Shown: piece after piece, positions 1 through 8,536 of the stretch
Numbering within the stretch: position 1 is the first letter of the stretch
How the letters are laid out: every line of letters starts with the position of its first letter
Assembly: GCA_963663365.2 (NCBI GenBank)
Contig: CAXXIH010000004.1
Coordinates: 1,178,001 to 1,242,000, forward strand
Direction: 5' to 3'
Length of the DNA stretch: 64,000 nt
From: G963663365 sp963663365
GTDB taxonomy: Bacteria; Hinthialibacterota; Hinthialibacteria; Hinthialibacterales; G963663365
Notes under the pieces: model-generated
Told to the model about the DNA's origin: nothing
What the model saw: the letters and a program-made list of their open reading frames with translations, nothing else
Databases searched by the model: none
Position numbers and translations under genes: made by a program

Positions 1-701
1 GAACGTTTTCCGGCTTGATTCAAAAAGCCCCCAAAGCTGGCGCGTGGATGGAAAAGATCAAACACGTGTTTGCCGTACTGCTGTTCGCCGTTGCGCTTTA
101 TACGGCCAAAGACGCATTCCCATGGATCGGCGGATTCTTAAGGCCGTTACCATCCGGGCTGATTGTAGGAGTTGTGTTGGTTGTAGCGGGTGTGGTGTTA
201 GGCGGCATCCATCGTTCGGTTGTGCACGGTTCGGCCGGTTCACGAAGCGTGGCAGCGGTTGGAGTGCTGTTGCTTTCGTTGGGACTCTTTTTAGGAGCGG
301 GATCGTTTTCGATTGTCAAATCGGATCTGCCTTGGACAAAAATCAAAGCCGATCGTGAAACCGCCGAAGAGGAATTAAACCGTGCTCTGGCTTCCGCCCG
401 GCTGTTACAAAAGCCAGTGGTCATCGACTTTACCGCCAGTTGGTGCAGCATCTGCCAAGAATTAGAACGGTTCACTTTTTCAGATACAGAAGTATCCGAA
501 AAACTGCGCAATGAATTTGAGTTGATAAAACTCGATAGCAGCTCCTCGACACGTCTGCCGGAATGGATGCGTGTACGTTTTCAGGTGGTCGGTTTGCCAT
601 TGGTGATTTTTATCGGTCCGGATGGACAGGAACGCGAATCGCTGCGTTTGACCGGTTTTGAAGACGCGGAAGCGTTTATGAAGAGACTGGAGGGGGTGTA
701 G
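1..701 (+). CDS. dsbD: Thiol:disulfide interchange protein DsbD, C-terminal part (5' truncated by window)
   Basis: The reading frame is already open at the first bases, so the gene starts upstream. The visible part begins inside the last loops of the cytochrome-c-biogenesis-type membrane domain (PKAGAWMEKIKHVF, typical of DsbD), continues with two or three more hydrophobic helices, and ends with a thioredoxin-like domain of about 110 residues carrying the redox motif WCSIC in the context DFTASWCSICQELE. In the DsbD family this terminal domain receives electrons that the membrane domain takes from cytoplasmic thioredoxin and passes them to periplasmic partners such as DsbC or CcmG. No partner gene is visible. 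The family call is firm; the true start and the N-terminal domain lie outside the window. Confidence 0.9.
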   Translation, partial: TFSGLIQKAPKAGAWMEKIKHVFAVLLFAVALYTAKDAFPWIGGFLRPLPSGLIVGVVLVVAGVVLGGIHRSVVHGSAGSRSVAAVGVLLLSLGLFLGAGSFSIVKSDLPWTKIKADRETAEEELNRALASARLLQKPVVIDFTASWCSICQELERFTFSDTEVSEKLRNEFELIKLDSSSSTRLPEWMRVRFQVVGLPLVIFIGPDGQERESLRLTGFEDAEAFMKRLEGV

Positions 702-808
702 AGCCTATAATGAGTCTGTTATGGCGCGGTCCGATTCTCGCAATTCGGATAAATTGACACCATTCTTTTACGGGGATATACTACAATTGAAGAAATTAGG
801 TGACGAAG

Positions 809-1198
809 ATGACAAAGAACTTTAAAAAAGCAGTTGAATGCATCCGGCATGCGGAGCGTGTTTGTTCATCTTCGACTGATTTGAAGCCTGTTGACAGGTG
901 GAGCGATAGACAGCGAGTCTCTTCCAAACATATCTATGAAAAAGTATTGGCATATTCGGGTGTGCCAGCAGCGGAAAAGCAGGGTCTTTCATTATTGGCG
1001 AAAAAGGCTAATAAGTATCGGATTAAGTATACAGTAGGGAAAAAGGGAAACCATAACGGCGAAAAAGCGATCCTTAGCACGCGTCGATTACCCAATGGGA
1101 ACCAAATGGTCATTATGGGACGGGATGTTTTTGACAAAGCTGTGGAAGCCGCATCGCAAGTATTGCGTGATGCATTACCGAATAAAAAATCCGTATAA
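809..1198 (+). CDS. Hypothetical small basic protein
   Basis: A 129-residue, Lys/Arg-rich soluble protein that I do not recognise. I start it at the ATG because an AGG lies about 8 bases upstream; an in-frame GTG three codons earlier is possible. No signal peptide, membrane helix or Cys/His cluster is seen. The C-terminal half (RRLPNGNQMVIMGRDVFDKAVEAASQVL) looks like a beta-hairpin followed by an amphipathic helix. It is followed 13 bases later by another unrecognised gene, so the two are probably co-transcribed. Both look more A+T-rich than the neighbouring genes, which could reflect lateral acquisition, but I have not measured it. Confidence 0.6.
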   Translation: MTKNFKKAVECIRHAERVCSSSTDLKPVDRWSDRQRVSSKHIYEKVLAYSGVPAAEKQGLSLLAKKANKYRIKYTVGKKGNHNGEKAILSTRRLPNGNQMVIMGRDVFDKAVEAASQVLRDALPNKKSV

Positions 1199-1211
1199 AT
1201 CATAGGGGGCT

Positions 1212-1673
1212 GTGGGGGCGTTGGAAGAAAATTCAAATGAAAATGCGTATATGAATCATATGTTTGAAAGTCTTGTGACTTCAGACGATGATGTTGTTGG
1301 GATGGTGGCGTATTCTCTTTATAAGTTATCCAAAAGAGATTGGATAGCGAATTTTTCCCAAGAAAATGGCCGAAGTCCTTCAAAAGATGAATGCGATGAA
1401 TATGTGAAGAAGATGATGCCGCGTGATATCGATAGACTTCGCGTACTTGCAGAGGGGATTATGTCGGAGTACGGCGGCGTGGTTTTGGCGGATGCTTATA
1501 GCGAAATACGTGAAGAAGCACGAGAAGATGAGATAATTTGTCAAATACAGAAACAGGGGGCATTTTGGAAGCAAGTCGGCACCGGATTATTTAGCGCATT
1601 TCTCTTCGCTCTTATTCTCATATTGTTGTATTACATACTGAAGTTTCTAGGGATTCCGTTTTCTTTTGGGTAG
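1212..1673 (+). CDS. Hypothetical protein with C-terminal membrane anchor
   Basis: A 153-residue acidic protein with one strongly hydrophobic helix near the C-terminus (GLFSAFLFALILILLYYIL) and only about ten residues after it, the layout of a tail-anchored protein with a cytoplasmic N-terminal body. The GTG start follows a GGGGG run very closely; a TTG three codons later has better spacing, so the exact start is uncertain. It sits 13 bases after the preceding small gene in the same orientation and is convergent with the pseudopilin. No family recognised. The pairing of a small basic protein with an acidic membrane-anchored partner suggests a functional pair, but that is inference. Confidence 0.6.
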   Translation: MGALEENSNENAYMNHMFESLVTSDDDVVGMVAYSLYKLSKRDWIANFSQENGRSPSKDECDEYVKKMMPRDIDRLRVLAEGIMSEYGGVVLADAYSEIREEAREDEIICQIQKQGAFWKQVGTGLFSAFLFALILILLYYILKFLGIPFSFG

Positions 1674-1699
1674 ATTTCGAATTTCCGAAATTCATGTAA

Positions 1700-2359
1700 C
1701 TACCGGGGGCGTTTGGCGAGGTCGCGCAACGATTTGCCCGGCGCCCAGCAGGGCACGGAAAGCGTTGTGCTACCGGAATAGCGCATAATAGACCCTTCGC
1801 TATAAAGACCGTTACTGGCCGCGTAGGGGGTATTGGTGGTGTGGAGTTCTTGGCTTCGTTCATAACGCGCCAGGGGGCCGGGGCCGAGACTGAGCAGCCG
1901 CCATTCGCCCAGGCGGCAATTCCAAACGACGCGTATGGGGGGCTTCATATAGGCCGACCAGGCATCCCAATAGGCGTAGGTATCGTAAGCCGCGATGGTG
2001 TTGACTCCATCAATAACTTCTTCTTCATAGAATGCATTCAGGATTTTTTCTTCAGCGAACGGATCGGGAGGAAGTGCGGCGATATAGGCTGTGGGTGTGG
2101 TTAGCGAAAACAAGCGTTGCGAACAGGGAGTAATTTGAAACTGCCATTTGCGTGTCCAAGAAACCGGGTAACGTTTGTGTTCCTGGGCATACATCTCCAA
2201 AGCATTTGCCAACGCGCCGAAGTCAGACTGTACGCGCGCGGTCTCGGCCCGTACCCGGGCGCTATGGAAATTGGGCAAGGCAATGGCGGCAAGTAGTGAG
2301 ATCACCGCGACCACAACCAGCAATTCCACGAGGCTGAATGCATTCTTGACACGCGTCAT
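1700..2359 (-). CDS. Type II secretion/type IV pilin-like pseudopilin (GspG-like)
   Basis: A 219-residue protein with a prepilin-type N-terminus: short basic leader MTRVKNA, then FSLVELL with the conserved Glu at +5 of the mature chain and a hydrophobic helix up to ALPNF. The residue before the cleavage site is Ala rather than the usual Gly, still tolerated by some prepilin peptidases. The body has the GspG-like pattern: a helical segment with YAQEHKRYP, a DPFAEE motif, and the ending seen in environmental pseudopilins (LSLGPGP... NGLYSEGSIMRYSG). The product would be processed by a PilD-type peptidase and built into a periplasmic pseudopilus. No other secretion genes are adjacent, so this is an orphan pseudopilin. 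Start: ATG just before the leader. Confidence 0.85.
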   Translation of the reverse strand: MTRVKNAFSLVELLVVVAVISLLAAIALPNFHSARVRAETARVQSDFGALANALEMYAQEHKRYPVSWTRKWQFQITPCSQRLFSLTTPTAYIAALPPDPFAEEKILNAFYEEEVIDGVNTIAAYDTYAYWDAWSAYMKPPIRVVWNCRLGEWRLLSLGPGPLARYERSQELHTTNTPYAASNGLYSEGSIMRYSGSTTLSVPCWAPGKSLRDLAKRPR

Positions 2360-2474
2360 CTATTTCTACCCATGACCGATTCTATCATGCAGAACCGGGA
2401 GTGACAGCCGGTTGGAAGAGTACAAATGGGGCTGAAAGCAGTCATAAAGAGACGGAATCAATATCCGATTTTAA

Positions 2475-2732
2475 CTAATGATTGCGGAGGTTGGCGAGAA
2501 CGCGGCCAATGAAGTGAATGGCTACACCGGCTACAAAAAGCAAGAAACAAACATGTACGTTGTTTGAAATCAAAATACCGGCTATGCCGCCCACCATGAG
2601 AATAAGACCGACAATTTGCAGACCCGCGCGATGAAAGGCCAGAATTATATTTGCACAACACCACATTGCCGCGCCGATGAGCGTGGGTATAAAGGAAGTG
2701 CTTTGGCTTAGCTCAATAACAATCATTACCAT
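2475..2732 (-). CDS. Small hypothetical membrane protein
   Basis: An 85-residue protein that is almost entirely hydrophobic, with about three predicted helices (around residues 12-31, 37-54 and 58-78) and a short basic end (RVLANLRNH). The ATG chosen follows a purine-rich GGGCCGGA. It stands alone between the pseudopilin and the anti-sigma kinase genes, all on the minus strand. I recognise no family; the small size and composition resemble many uncharacterised inner-membrane proteins. Confidence 0.5.
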   Translation of the reverse strand: MVMIVIELSQSTSFIPTLIGAAMWCCANIILAFHRAGLQIVGLILMVGGIAGILISNNVHVCFLLFVAGVAIHFIGRVLANLRNH

Positions 2733-2851
2733 TCCGGCCCGTTTGTAATAACCATCAATTATAGTGTATCAAATCAGGGCGCAATTTTTTCGTTTTATGG
2801 GGACCTGAAAATGCGGGGTATTTGAGAAGTCGAAATCAATAAGGCGTGCGA

Positions 2852-3307
2852 TTAAGCCGCGCCCTGAGCCTTGAAACGTTCCCGGGCCTCCGATTTATGG
2901 AGGATAAATGTGATCTGATTTCCGGATTGATTAAATTTGACTTCGGACATGAATTGCCGGATCAAAAAGATTCCACGTCCATGTGTGCAGTGTAGGTTTT
3001 CCTCTTTTGTGGGATCATCCAGCGCCTTGAAATTGTAGCCATTGCCTTCGTCACGGACGCAAACCGAGAATGTCTCATCATGGGCATGGACATCGACGAT
3101 AACCTTTTTGTCTTCTTCGTATTTGTTGCCGTGAATGATTGCGTTAACCATAGCCTCATCCATCGCTAGCCGAAGACAAAAGCATTCATCGTCGTTGAAA
3201 TCCAACCGGCGTGCCAGCGCAAGGATTTCTTGTTCCACGGGATAGATGTGCTCCACGAGGCTTTGAATGGTGAAGGTGTGTTGTAAACGAGGAACCGTTT
3301 CAATCAT
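2852..3307 (-). CDS. RsbW-like anti-sigma factor / serine kinase (HATPase_c_2)
   Basis: A stand-alone GHKL ATPase domain of about 151 residues. It shows the N box (MDEAMVNAIIHGN), the G1 box (DEGNGY) and the G2 box (GRGIFLIRQFMSEV), in the compact arrangement of RsbW/SpoIIAB-type anti-sigma factors and other serine kinases of partner-switching systems. Such proteins bind a sigma factor or phosphorylate an STAS-domain antagonist. No STAS protein, PP2C phosphatase or sigma factor is nearby, so the target is unknown. I start at ATG 3307, preceded by GGGAAGGTGA; an upstream TTG at 3334 would add nine residues but would cover this ribosome-binding site. It lies downstream of the RlmD gene on the same strand. 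Confidence 0.87.
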   Translation of the reverse strand: MIETVPRLQHTFTIQSLVEHIYPVEQEILALARRLDFNDDECFCLRLAMDEAMVNAIIHGNKYEEDKKVIVDVHAHDETFSVCVRDEGNGYNFKALDDPTKEENLHCTHGRGIFLIRQFMSEVKFNQSGNQITFILHKSEARERFKAQGAA

Positions 3308-3451
3308 TGACACTGGCGTCACCTTCCCGTGCAAAAAACAGCTCTCTTATCCTTCCGAAGTCCCCTGGATAAGTAAATTTAAGACTATCTATTGCATATT
3401 TAATGTCAAGAAAAATCGGAATTAAGAATTAGATTTTTATTGCACATATGA

Positions 3452-4651
3452 TTACTGCGCCTGTGTTTCGACCCGCTCAAGACCGATGACAGTCTCGACA
3501 TGTTTGGTATGCGGAAAGAGGTCATAGGCCCGGAACCAAACCGGGCGGTATGGGGCGCGCAGGGCCATAAGCTGGACCAGATCGCGTTTGAGGCTTTCGG
3601 GACGACAGGCGATATAGGCCCATCGGCGGGGCTTGAGCTTGACAATGTTGCGCAGTACGCGTTGGTGCAACCCGGCCCGGGGCGGATCGGTGACCACAAG
3701 TTCGGGACGCTCGAGGCCTTGTGGCGGTTTGAAGCGGCGGCCCAGGAATATCTTCTCCATATTGCCCCGGACGACTGTGAAATTGTCAACGCCGTTACGC
3801 AGGGCAGCAGACCGTGCTCCAGCTACATTGTCGACGTTCCGTTCAATACCGAAGACCTGACTTACATGCGTGGCAAGCGAAAGACCAATGGAACCGGAAC
3901 CACAATAGAGGTCCCAGAGCACATCATCGGGCCGTGTGTCAAGCGCCAATTTTAGATCGTCATAGAGTTGACCTGCCAAAGGCACATTGGGTTGAACGAA
4001 GGTGCGGGGACTGACTTCAAGATCGACACCGGCGATTGTCTCTAGGATAAACGGCGCGCCGACCAGTAGATGTGAAGTCTCGGGTAAGGCGGCATCGGCC
4101 TTCCCGGGTGTGATACTCCACCAAAAAGACCGTACCGCGGGATTGCGGTCCACAAGCCATCGAGCCAATTCGAGCATAGTCTTACGCTCGTCAGTCTTCG
4201 TAAAAACCTCCACAAGTACATCCCCGGTTTGATTCGAAATCCGCACCTGCAGGAAGCGCCAAAATCCCTCAAATGTTGAAGAGTTGTAAGCATCCAGGCC
4301 CGAACGGCGGGCAAAATCCCGTACATCCTGCAACACATTTTGAAAGACTTCAGGACAGATATGACACATCTCAAGATCAATCAGCTGGTCATATTCACCC
4401 AGTTTATGGAGGCCAAGCGTAAGTTCTTCAGGTGTGGAACCGGGCTTGAAAGTGAACTCCATTTTGTTGCGGTAGTGCCAAATGTTGGGTGAGGGCTCAA
4501 CCCGGAAGTCCTCGAGAAGTTCGGTTGAAACCAGATCCGAAAAGAGTTCCTTTAAATGGGCGTGCTTGAGCTGCAATTGCTCTTGATAAGGGAGATCTTG
4601 CCGCGCGCAGCCGCCGCAGGCTTCAGTGTGAATACAACGAGCATGAGACAT
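3452..4651 (-). CDS. rlmD: 23S rRNA (uracil-C5)-methyltransferase, RlmD/TrmA family
   Basis: A 399-residue RNA m5U methyltransferase. Cysteines C6, C12 and C15 (C-x5-C-G-G-C) plus C96/C99 form the 4Fe-4S ligand pattern typical of RlmD. The SAM-binding motif DLYCGSGSIG is at about 247-256, FVQPN at 218-222, DPPRAG at 322-327, and the catalytic cysteine is C349 in YIACRP, in the position of the usual SCNP motif. An N-terminal TRAM domain is absent; the protein begins directly with the cluster motif. The usual substrate is U1939 of 23S rRNA, but RlmC- or TrmA-like specificity cannot be excluded from sequence alone. ATG start; the gene ends about 140 bases before the RsbW-like gene. Confidence 0.88.
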   Translation of the reverse strand: MSHARCIHTEACGGCARQDLPYQEQLQLKHAHLKELFSDLVSTELLEDFRVEPSPNIWHYRNKMEFTFKPGSTPEELTLGLHKLGEYDQLIDLEMCHICPEVFQNVLQDVRDFARRSGLDAYNSSTFEGFWRFLQVRISNQTGDVLVEVFTKTDERKTMLELARWLVDRNPAVRSFWWSITPGKADAALPETSHLLVGAPFILETIAGVDLEVSPRTFVQPNVPLAGQLYDDLKLALDTRPDDVLWDLYCGSGSIGLSLATHVSQVFGIERNVDNVAGARSAALRNGVDNFTVVRGNMEKIFLGRRFKPPQGLERPELVVTDPPRAGLHQRVLRNIVKLKPRRWAYIACRPESLKRDLVQLMALRAPYRPVWFRAYDLFPHTKHVETVIGLERVETQAQ

Positions 4652-4695
4652 GCAGCAAGAATGCAGTTGTAATCAGCTCTATGGAAGGATGGTTT

Positions 4696-5616
4696 TTAAG
4701 CGATGGGGTGTTGATTGTCTTTTTGCTGTTTCTTTAGACGGACAATGATCACAGCCAGAACGCCGAGCAAAAAGACGGCGCAGCTGCCCATCAGAATCTT
4801 TTTTAGGGATTTGACTTCGCCATACCGGTCTTTTGAAAAACCGATTGGTTCGGCCAGGCGTTCGTAAGTTTCCGGCCCGTAGCTCAATGCCCCGGTGGCG
4901 TTCGCAGGAATACCGGCGGCGGCATCGCCGGCATCCGGAAAACGGATTTCCAACTCCAAACGCCGTGTCCCAGGCAAGAAGTTTTGATTGTCGAGCAATA
5001 CGTAATTGAAGGGCTCCAGATCTTCATACGGCTGATGCCCCTCAATTTGTACGCCTTCCAAACCAACTGCGCGCATCTGCATCCAGCTGCGCGGACCTTG
5101 GAAATTTTTATCTTCAATAATGAATGACAAAGATTTTCCGGGCTGATTGTGCCCTTCATAGGAAAACTCACCGACCAATGCCACAGCAATAACGGTTACA
5201 CCGCCGTGTCCGATTGCCAAATTCGCACGGCCGGTGCGCAGCTCAATTTTCAGCGGGTGGCTATCCAGCGTGATTTCTACACCGTTTAAGTATCCGGGGC
5301 CGACTTTTTCAATCCATTTAGGAACATTTTCTTGAACGACATCTCCGCCGGGTTTATCCAGCAAAACCTCAAACGCACGTTTAGTTTCATTCATGCCGTA
5401 ATAAACGATGTAATAGAACTGTCCCGATTCAGCCCCGAGTAGAATTTCGGAAAAACGGTCCATGGAGTCCGGATCCAAGTTGTGTGCATTTGCTTTGGGC
5501 ATGGATAGCAAAAGGAAAAGCATCGTGCCGACGATTAAACTTGTGCCGGTGATGACAGAAACAGAGGAATTGCCAGTCCTTTTACACCGTCTATGAATGA
5601 TCGAACGAAGGCCCAT
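4696..5616 (-). CDS. Membrane-anchored extracytoplasmic protein, possibly related to nickel-transporter ectodomains
   Basis: A 306-residue protein with an N-terminal signal/anchor (hydrophobic stretch around residues 20-44, ending KANAHNLDP), a beta-rich extracytoplasmic body, and a C-terminal membrane helix (about 276-295) followed by a basic tail (RLKKQQKDNQ). The pattern of the body (YYIVYYGMNETKR, a predicted hairpin LNGVEITLDSHPLKIEL, then a segment with paired charged strands) recalls the periplasmic domains attached to some NiCoT/RcnA-like transporters, but no transporter is adjacent and the resemblance is weak. It is divergent from the cohesin-like gene, with about 105 bp between their starts, so the two may share a regulatory region. 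Function unknown. Confidence 0.6.
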   Translation of the reverse strand: MGLRSIIHRRCKRTGNSSVSVITGTSLIVGTMLFLLLSMPKANAHNLDPDSMDRFSEILLGAESGQFYYIVYYGMNETKRAFEVLLDKPGGDVVQENVPKWIEKVGPGYLNGVEITLDSHPLKIELRTGRANLAIGHGGVTVIAVALVGEFSYEGHNQPGKSLSFIIEDKNFQGPRSWMQMRAVGLEGVQIEGHQPYEDLEPFNYVLLDNQNFLPGTRRLELEIRFPDAGDAAAGIPANATGALSYGPETYERLAEPIGFSKDRYGEVKSLKKILMGSCAVFLLGVLAVIIVRLKKQQKDNQHPIA

Positions 5617-5722
5617 TTCAGTATCCTGCCTTTAGGTCGACTCGTACAATTAAATATCGCTGCTATCGGCAAATCTTAGAAAGTGGAGTATACAATAGAC
5701 CCCGGCTTGGATATCAACCGCC

Positions 5723-7648
5723 ATGTATAAAGATTTTTTTCGTGCCAACAGCCAGACACAAGCTGTTTATCGTTGCCCACTCGCTTTCGCGCCAGTTGGC
5801 GTCATTTGGGCTTGTGTCATGTTGTTGTGCCTGTTGTATCCGCTATTGCCATGCGCCGAAGAGCCGGAGCAGCCGGAACAGGACTATTGGCTTTTAGTCT
5901 TGGACTCAGTAGGTGGAGTCCAGGGCGCGTGCATCGGTGAGGGGACGATTTCGTGTCCCATTCGATTGCCGGATACGGTGGCGCCATCGGCCGAGCGGAT
6001 TTTGCCGATAGGAGACGATGGATATCTTTTGCTGGAAGGAGGGCGTTTGCTGGCCTTGGACCATGCTCCTATGCCTTCGAGTGTTGTTTGGGATGCGCAC
6101 GAGACCATTACGGATGCGCGCTACGACTCCTATAGCGAGGCAACATGGCTGCTGACAAGGACAGGAAAGATTTACATTCAGGTTGGTTTGGAGCGTGAGC
6201 CGATTGAGTTGGCTCTGCCCGAGGAACATGAATGGCAGCGTTTGGATGTAGATGCTTCCACCAACCGGCTTTTGGTGCTGGATACACAAGGCCGGCTTTA
6301 TATCTATCAGGACCAACAGCAGGTATATGAAGCGGAACTACCCGGAGCCGTGGCCGCTTCATTGGTGCCCGGAGCTACGGGCGTTGCGGCTCTGGATCGA
6401 AGCGGACGGCTTTTTTATGGCGATCCCGTACAAGTTCAGTTGGCCGAAGTGAGCCAAGTCTCGGTGACCTCCGCTATCGATCTTGAGATTTTGCCGGACC
6501 ACCGGGCATTTATTTTGGATTCTTATGGCCAAGTACGCGACGCTGAAGACAAACCTATAGTCCAATTTGAGGCGATGGAGTTCCCATTTGCCCGCGATTT
6601 GGCTTACACGCGCTTTGACGATCCCCGTCTCGAACCTGCTCACCTTGAAAGAAACCCACTTTGGTTGCCACCTGCCGCGAAAACGCGCGTTTATCTGTAT
6701 CCCGACACGGTCATTGTCGGCCCTCCGGGAGGGAGCAGGAGCCAGGAAACGCCTTTGGAGTCATCTAGAAACACACCCGGCGGATCGATTGAGTTACGCA
6801 TTTCCGGGGCTAAGGAGGTTCCTTCATGGGAGGCGGAGATTCATTTTGATCCGGATACGCTGATCGTTTTGAAAGATGATGTGGAAGCCGGATCGTGGTG
6901 GCTTGAATCGGCAGCCGGGGCCGATAGCCAGGCTTCTGTGAACATGGAGCAAGGTATTCTCAAGATTCAGGGGATTAGTGCCGCACAAGAAGGCGGCGGC
7001 GCAAATGGTGACGGGACTCTGGCGCGAATCGGATTACGTTCAAAAAACGACCGGGCCGAAACCGGAGCGTTCGAGCTTGTCCGTGCATCTGTAAGCCATA
7101 CGGCGCTGCCGTTTGTCGATTGGCCTGCGGGTGAGCCCCAAGCGGTAACTGTGATGGTGCAAGCACCACCACGTAATTTGGAGCTGATATGGACTGATCC
7201 ATCGAATGTGGATTCTGCGGATTCCAGAGTCGTTGATCTTAAACCGGGCGGGACTGTAAAGACTTCGCTGCAGTTAGAAGCGGGTGCCATTATCAATGGT
7301 CTCTCCGCGTCGTTTGAGTACGATCCGGAAACAATCCGGCCAGTTGCTGCCTATCCAGGAGAGTTATGGAGGGGCCGCGGAAAGATCGAATTTCGTGAAA
7401 GAGAATTGCCGGGAGGACAACTGCGTTGTCTGCTCCGTGTTCTTGAAGAAGTTGAAAATGCAGAATTTCAGAATGCGGAAGGAGGCGAAGTTCTATCGAT
7501 AATTTGGCGGGTGCATCCTCTTCCCAAGGCAAATCCGGGATCTGAGTGCGATATCCGTTTGCTAAAGGCAAATGTCTATTCAAAAGGGAATTTATACGCT
7601 ACGCGTGTAAGACTTGGAGTGGAGCCCTTACAAATTCGTGTCCGCTAG
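5723..7648 (+). CDS. Large secreted protein with beta-propeller-like and two cohesin-like modules
   Basis: A 641-residue exported protein. Residues about 24-45 are hydrophobic and end near PCAEEPEQ, consistent with a signal peptide. Residues about 50-300 contain several repeats of the type LLVLDxxGRLYIY / ALDRSGRLFYGD / FILDSYGQVRDA, which resemble blades of an NHL- or PQQ-like beta-propeller. After a low-complexity linker, residues about 340-470 (IELRISGAKEVPSWEAEIHF, FDPDTLIVL, GDGTLARIGLRS) match the strand order of cohesin domains, and residues about 490-641 (LQLEAGAIINGLSASFEYDP...) look like a second copy. In cellulosomal systems cohesins bind dockerins; free-standing cohesin-like modules also occur in many surface proteins. 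No dockerin is seen in this window. The start ATG lacks an obvious ribosome-binding site. Confidence 0.7.
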   Translation: MYKDFFRANSQTQAVYRCPLAFAPVGVIWACVMLLCLLYPLLPCAEEPEQPEQDYWLLVLDSVGGVQGACIGEGTISCPIRLPDTVAPSAERILPIGDDGYLLLEGGRLLALDHAPMPSSVVWDAHETITDARYDSYSEATWLLTRTGKIYIQVGLEREPIELALPEEHEWQRLDVDASTNRLLVLDTQGRLYIYQDQQQVYEAELPGAVAASLVPGATGVAALDRSGRLFYGDPVQVQLAEVSQVSVTSAIDLEILPDHRAFILDSYGQVRDAEDKPIVQFEAMEFPFARDLAYTRFDDPRLEPAHLERNPLWLPPAAKTRVYLYPDTVIVGPPGGSRSQETPLESSRNTPGGSIELRISGAKEVPSWEAEIHFDPDTLIVLKDDVEAGSWWLESAAGADSQASVNMEQGILKIQGISAAQEGGGANGDGTLARIGLRSKNDRAETGAFELVRASVSHTALPFVDWPAGEPQAVTVMVQAPPRNLELIWTDPSNVDSADSRVVDLKPGGTVKTSLQLEAGAIINGLSASFEYDPETIRPVAAYPGELWRGRGKIEFRERELPGGQLRCLLRVLEEVENAEFQNAEGGEVLSIIWRVHPLPKANPGSECDIRLLKANVYSKGNLYATRVRLGVEPLQIRVR

Positions 7649-7839
7649 GTTGTTCATGGTGCAACTGTAAAGCAATCTCCGACATGAATCCCAAAGTGCA
7701 AAGCAAAACCGCTATCCTTTTTCGTACCAAACCGCTTGTATATTGCAGACTTAACCGATGGTTGAGATTCTCTGCGGCTTGACTGTCACAGCCGCGCACT
7801 CTAGGTTGACTCGGTGGGCGGCTTATTGATTATCAGCGT

Positions 7840-8121
7840 ATGAATTTCTCATCAGGTGTCCGCCCTCCGTGCGGCAACCTGCCTGCAATGGACTGGGATT
7901 CCGAACGAAGCAAGACGTACCGTAAAGCAGCGATCCTCTCGGGGATCCCGACGGCGCTACCTTTGGGCGTTATTGCCGGTGGAATCATGGGCCAATGGGC
8001 GGATGGCGCACTGGGCACAGATCCCTGGCTGACATGCTTTGGCGTTTTGCTCGGCATGGGAGCCGGGGCTAAAGTTACTTATGATTTGATTAAGCAGGCG
8101 AATCGCGAAGACGAACAATGA
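7840..8121 (+). CDS. atpZ: ATP synthase assembly/Mg2+-related protein AtpZ
   Basis: A short protein with two membrane helices (about ALPLGVIAGGIMGQWADG and LTCFGVLLGMGAGAKVTYDL) and the central motif GQWADGALGTDPWLT, typical of the AtpZ/AtpQ family that precedes atpI in many F1Fo operons. AtpZ acts with AtpI in assembling or adjusting the c-ring, and AtpI/AtpZ have been linked to Mg2+/Ca2+ transport. The first ATG gives 93 residues; the second ATG at 7888 (MDWDSERSKTY) gives a length and N-terminus closer to the family and may be the true start. Neither has a good ribosome-binding site. The stop overlaps the ATG of atpI (ATGA), which indicates translational coupling. Confidence 0.8.
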   Translation: MNFSSGVRPPCGNLPAMDWDSERSKTYRKAAILSGIPTALPLGVIAGGIMGQWADGALGTDPWLTCFGVLLGMGAGAKVTYDLIKQANREDEQ

Positions 8122-8531
8122 ATGTTGATTTTGTCATTCGAAGCCTCCGCACGGCTACATGGGTAACCATAATCTTTGCGCCGTGCATTGCGATGCATTC
8201 GATGCTGTGGGCCGCCGGATTCATGTTCGCCTCGCTATGGAGTGTGGGAAATGTTTGGGCAATCGCCCGATTGACGACCATGCTATTGACCCCAGATCTG
8301 GATTCGGGAGCACTGACCAAAGCTTTACCGTGGATTTTCATCAAGTTTCCGGTTTTATATGGCGCCGGTATTTTGGTGGTAATCTATTCAGGATTCCCGG
8401 CTTCATCGATGTTAACCGGCTTTCATGTGATTTTTGTGGTATTTGTATTAAAGGCGGTTGCTCTCTCTATGGGATGGGGCAAGACGCCGGCCGATTCAAA
8501 TGTATCGCCCGTTGAGACTGAAGGGGCTTAA
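8118..8531 (+). CDS. atpI: ATP synthase protein I-like membrane protein
   Basis: A 137-residue protein with about four membrane helices (residues ~10-30, 33-55, 67-90, 95-117) and a polar C-terminal tail. Its position between atpZ and atpB and its topology match AtpI/AtpR proteins, which help assemble the c-ring. The sequence is poorly conserved, as is normal for this family, so the call depends heavily on context. The start overlaps the atpZ stop by four bases, and atpB begins five bases after its stop. Confidence 0.75.
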   Translation: MNVDFVIRSLRTATWVTIIFAPCIAMHSMLWAAGFMFASLWSVGNVWAIARLTTMLLTPDLDSGALTKALPWIFIKFPVLYGAGILVVIYSGFPASSMLTGFHVIFVVFVLKAVALSMGWGKTPADSNVSPVETEGA

Positions 8532-8536
8532 ATAAT

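Noticed and set aside
1679..1693. Bidirectional terminator between the tail-anchored protein and pseudopilin genes
   Set aside because: The palindrome GAATTTC/GAAATTC is AT-rich, has a one-base loop and no T-run, so it is too weak.
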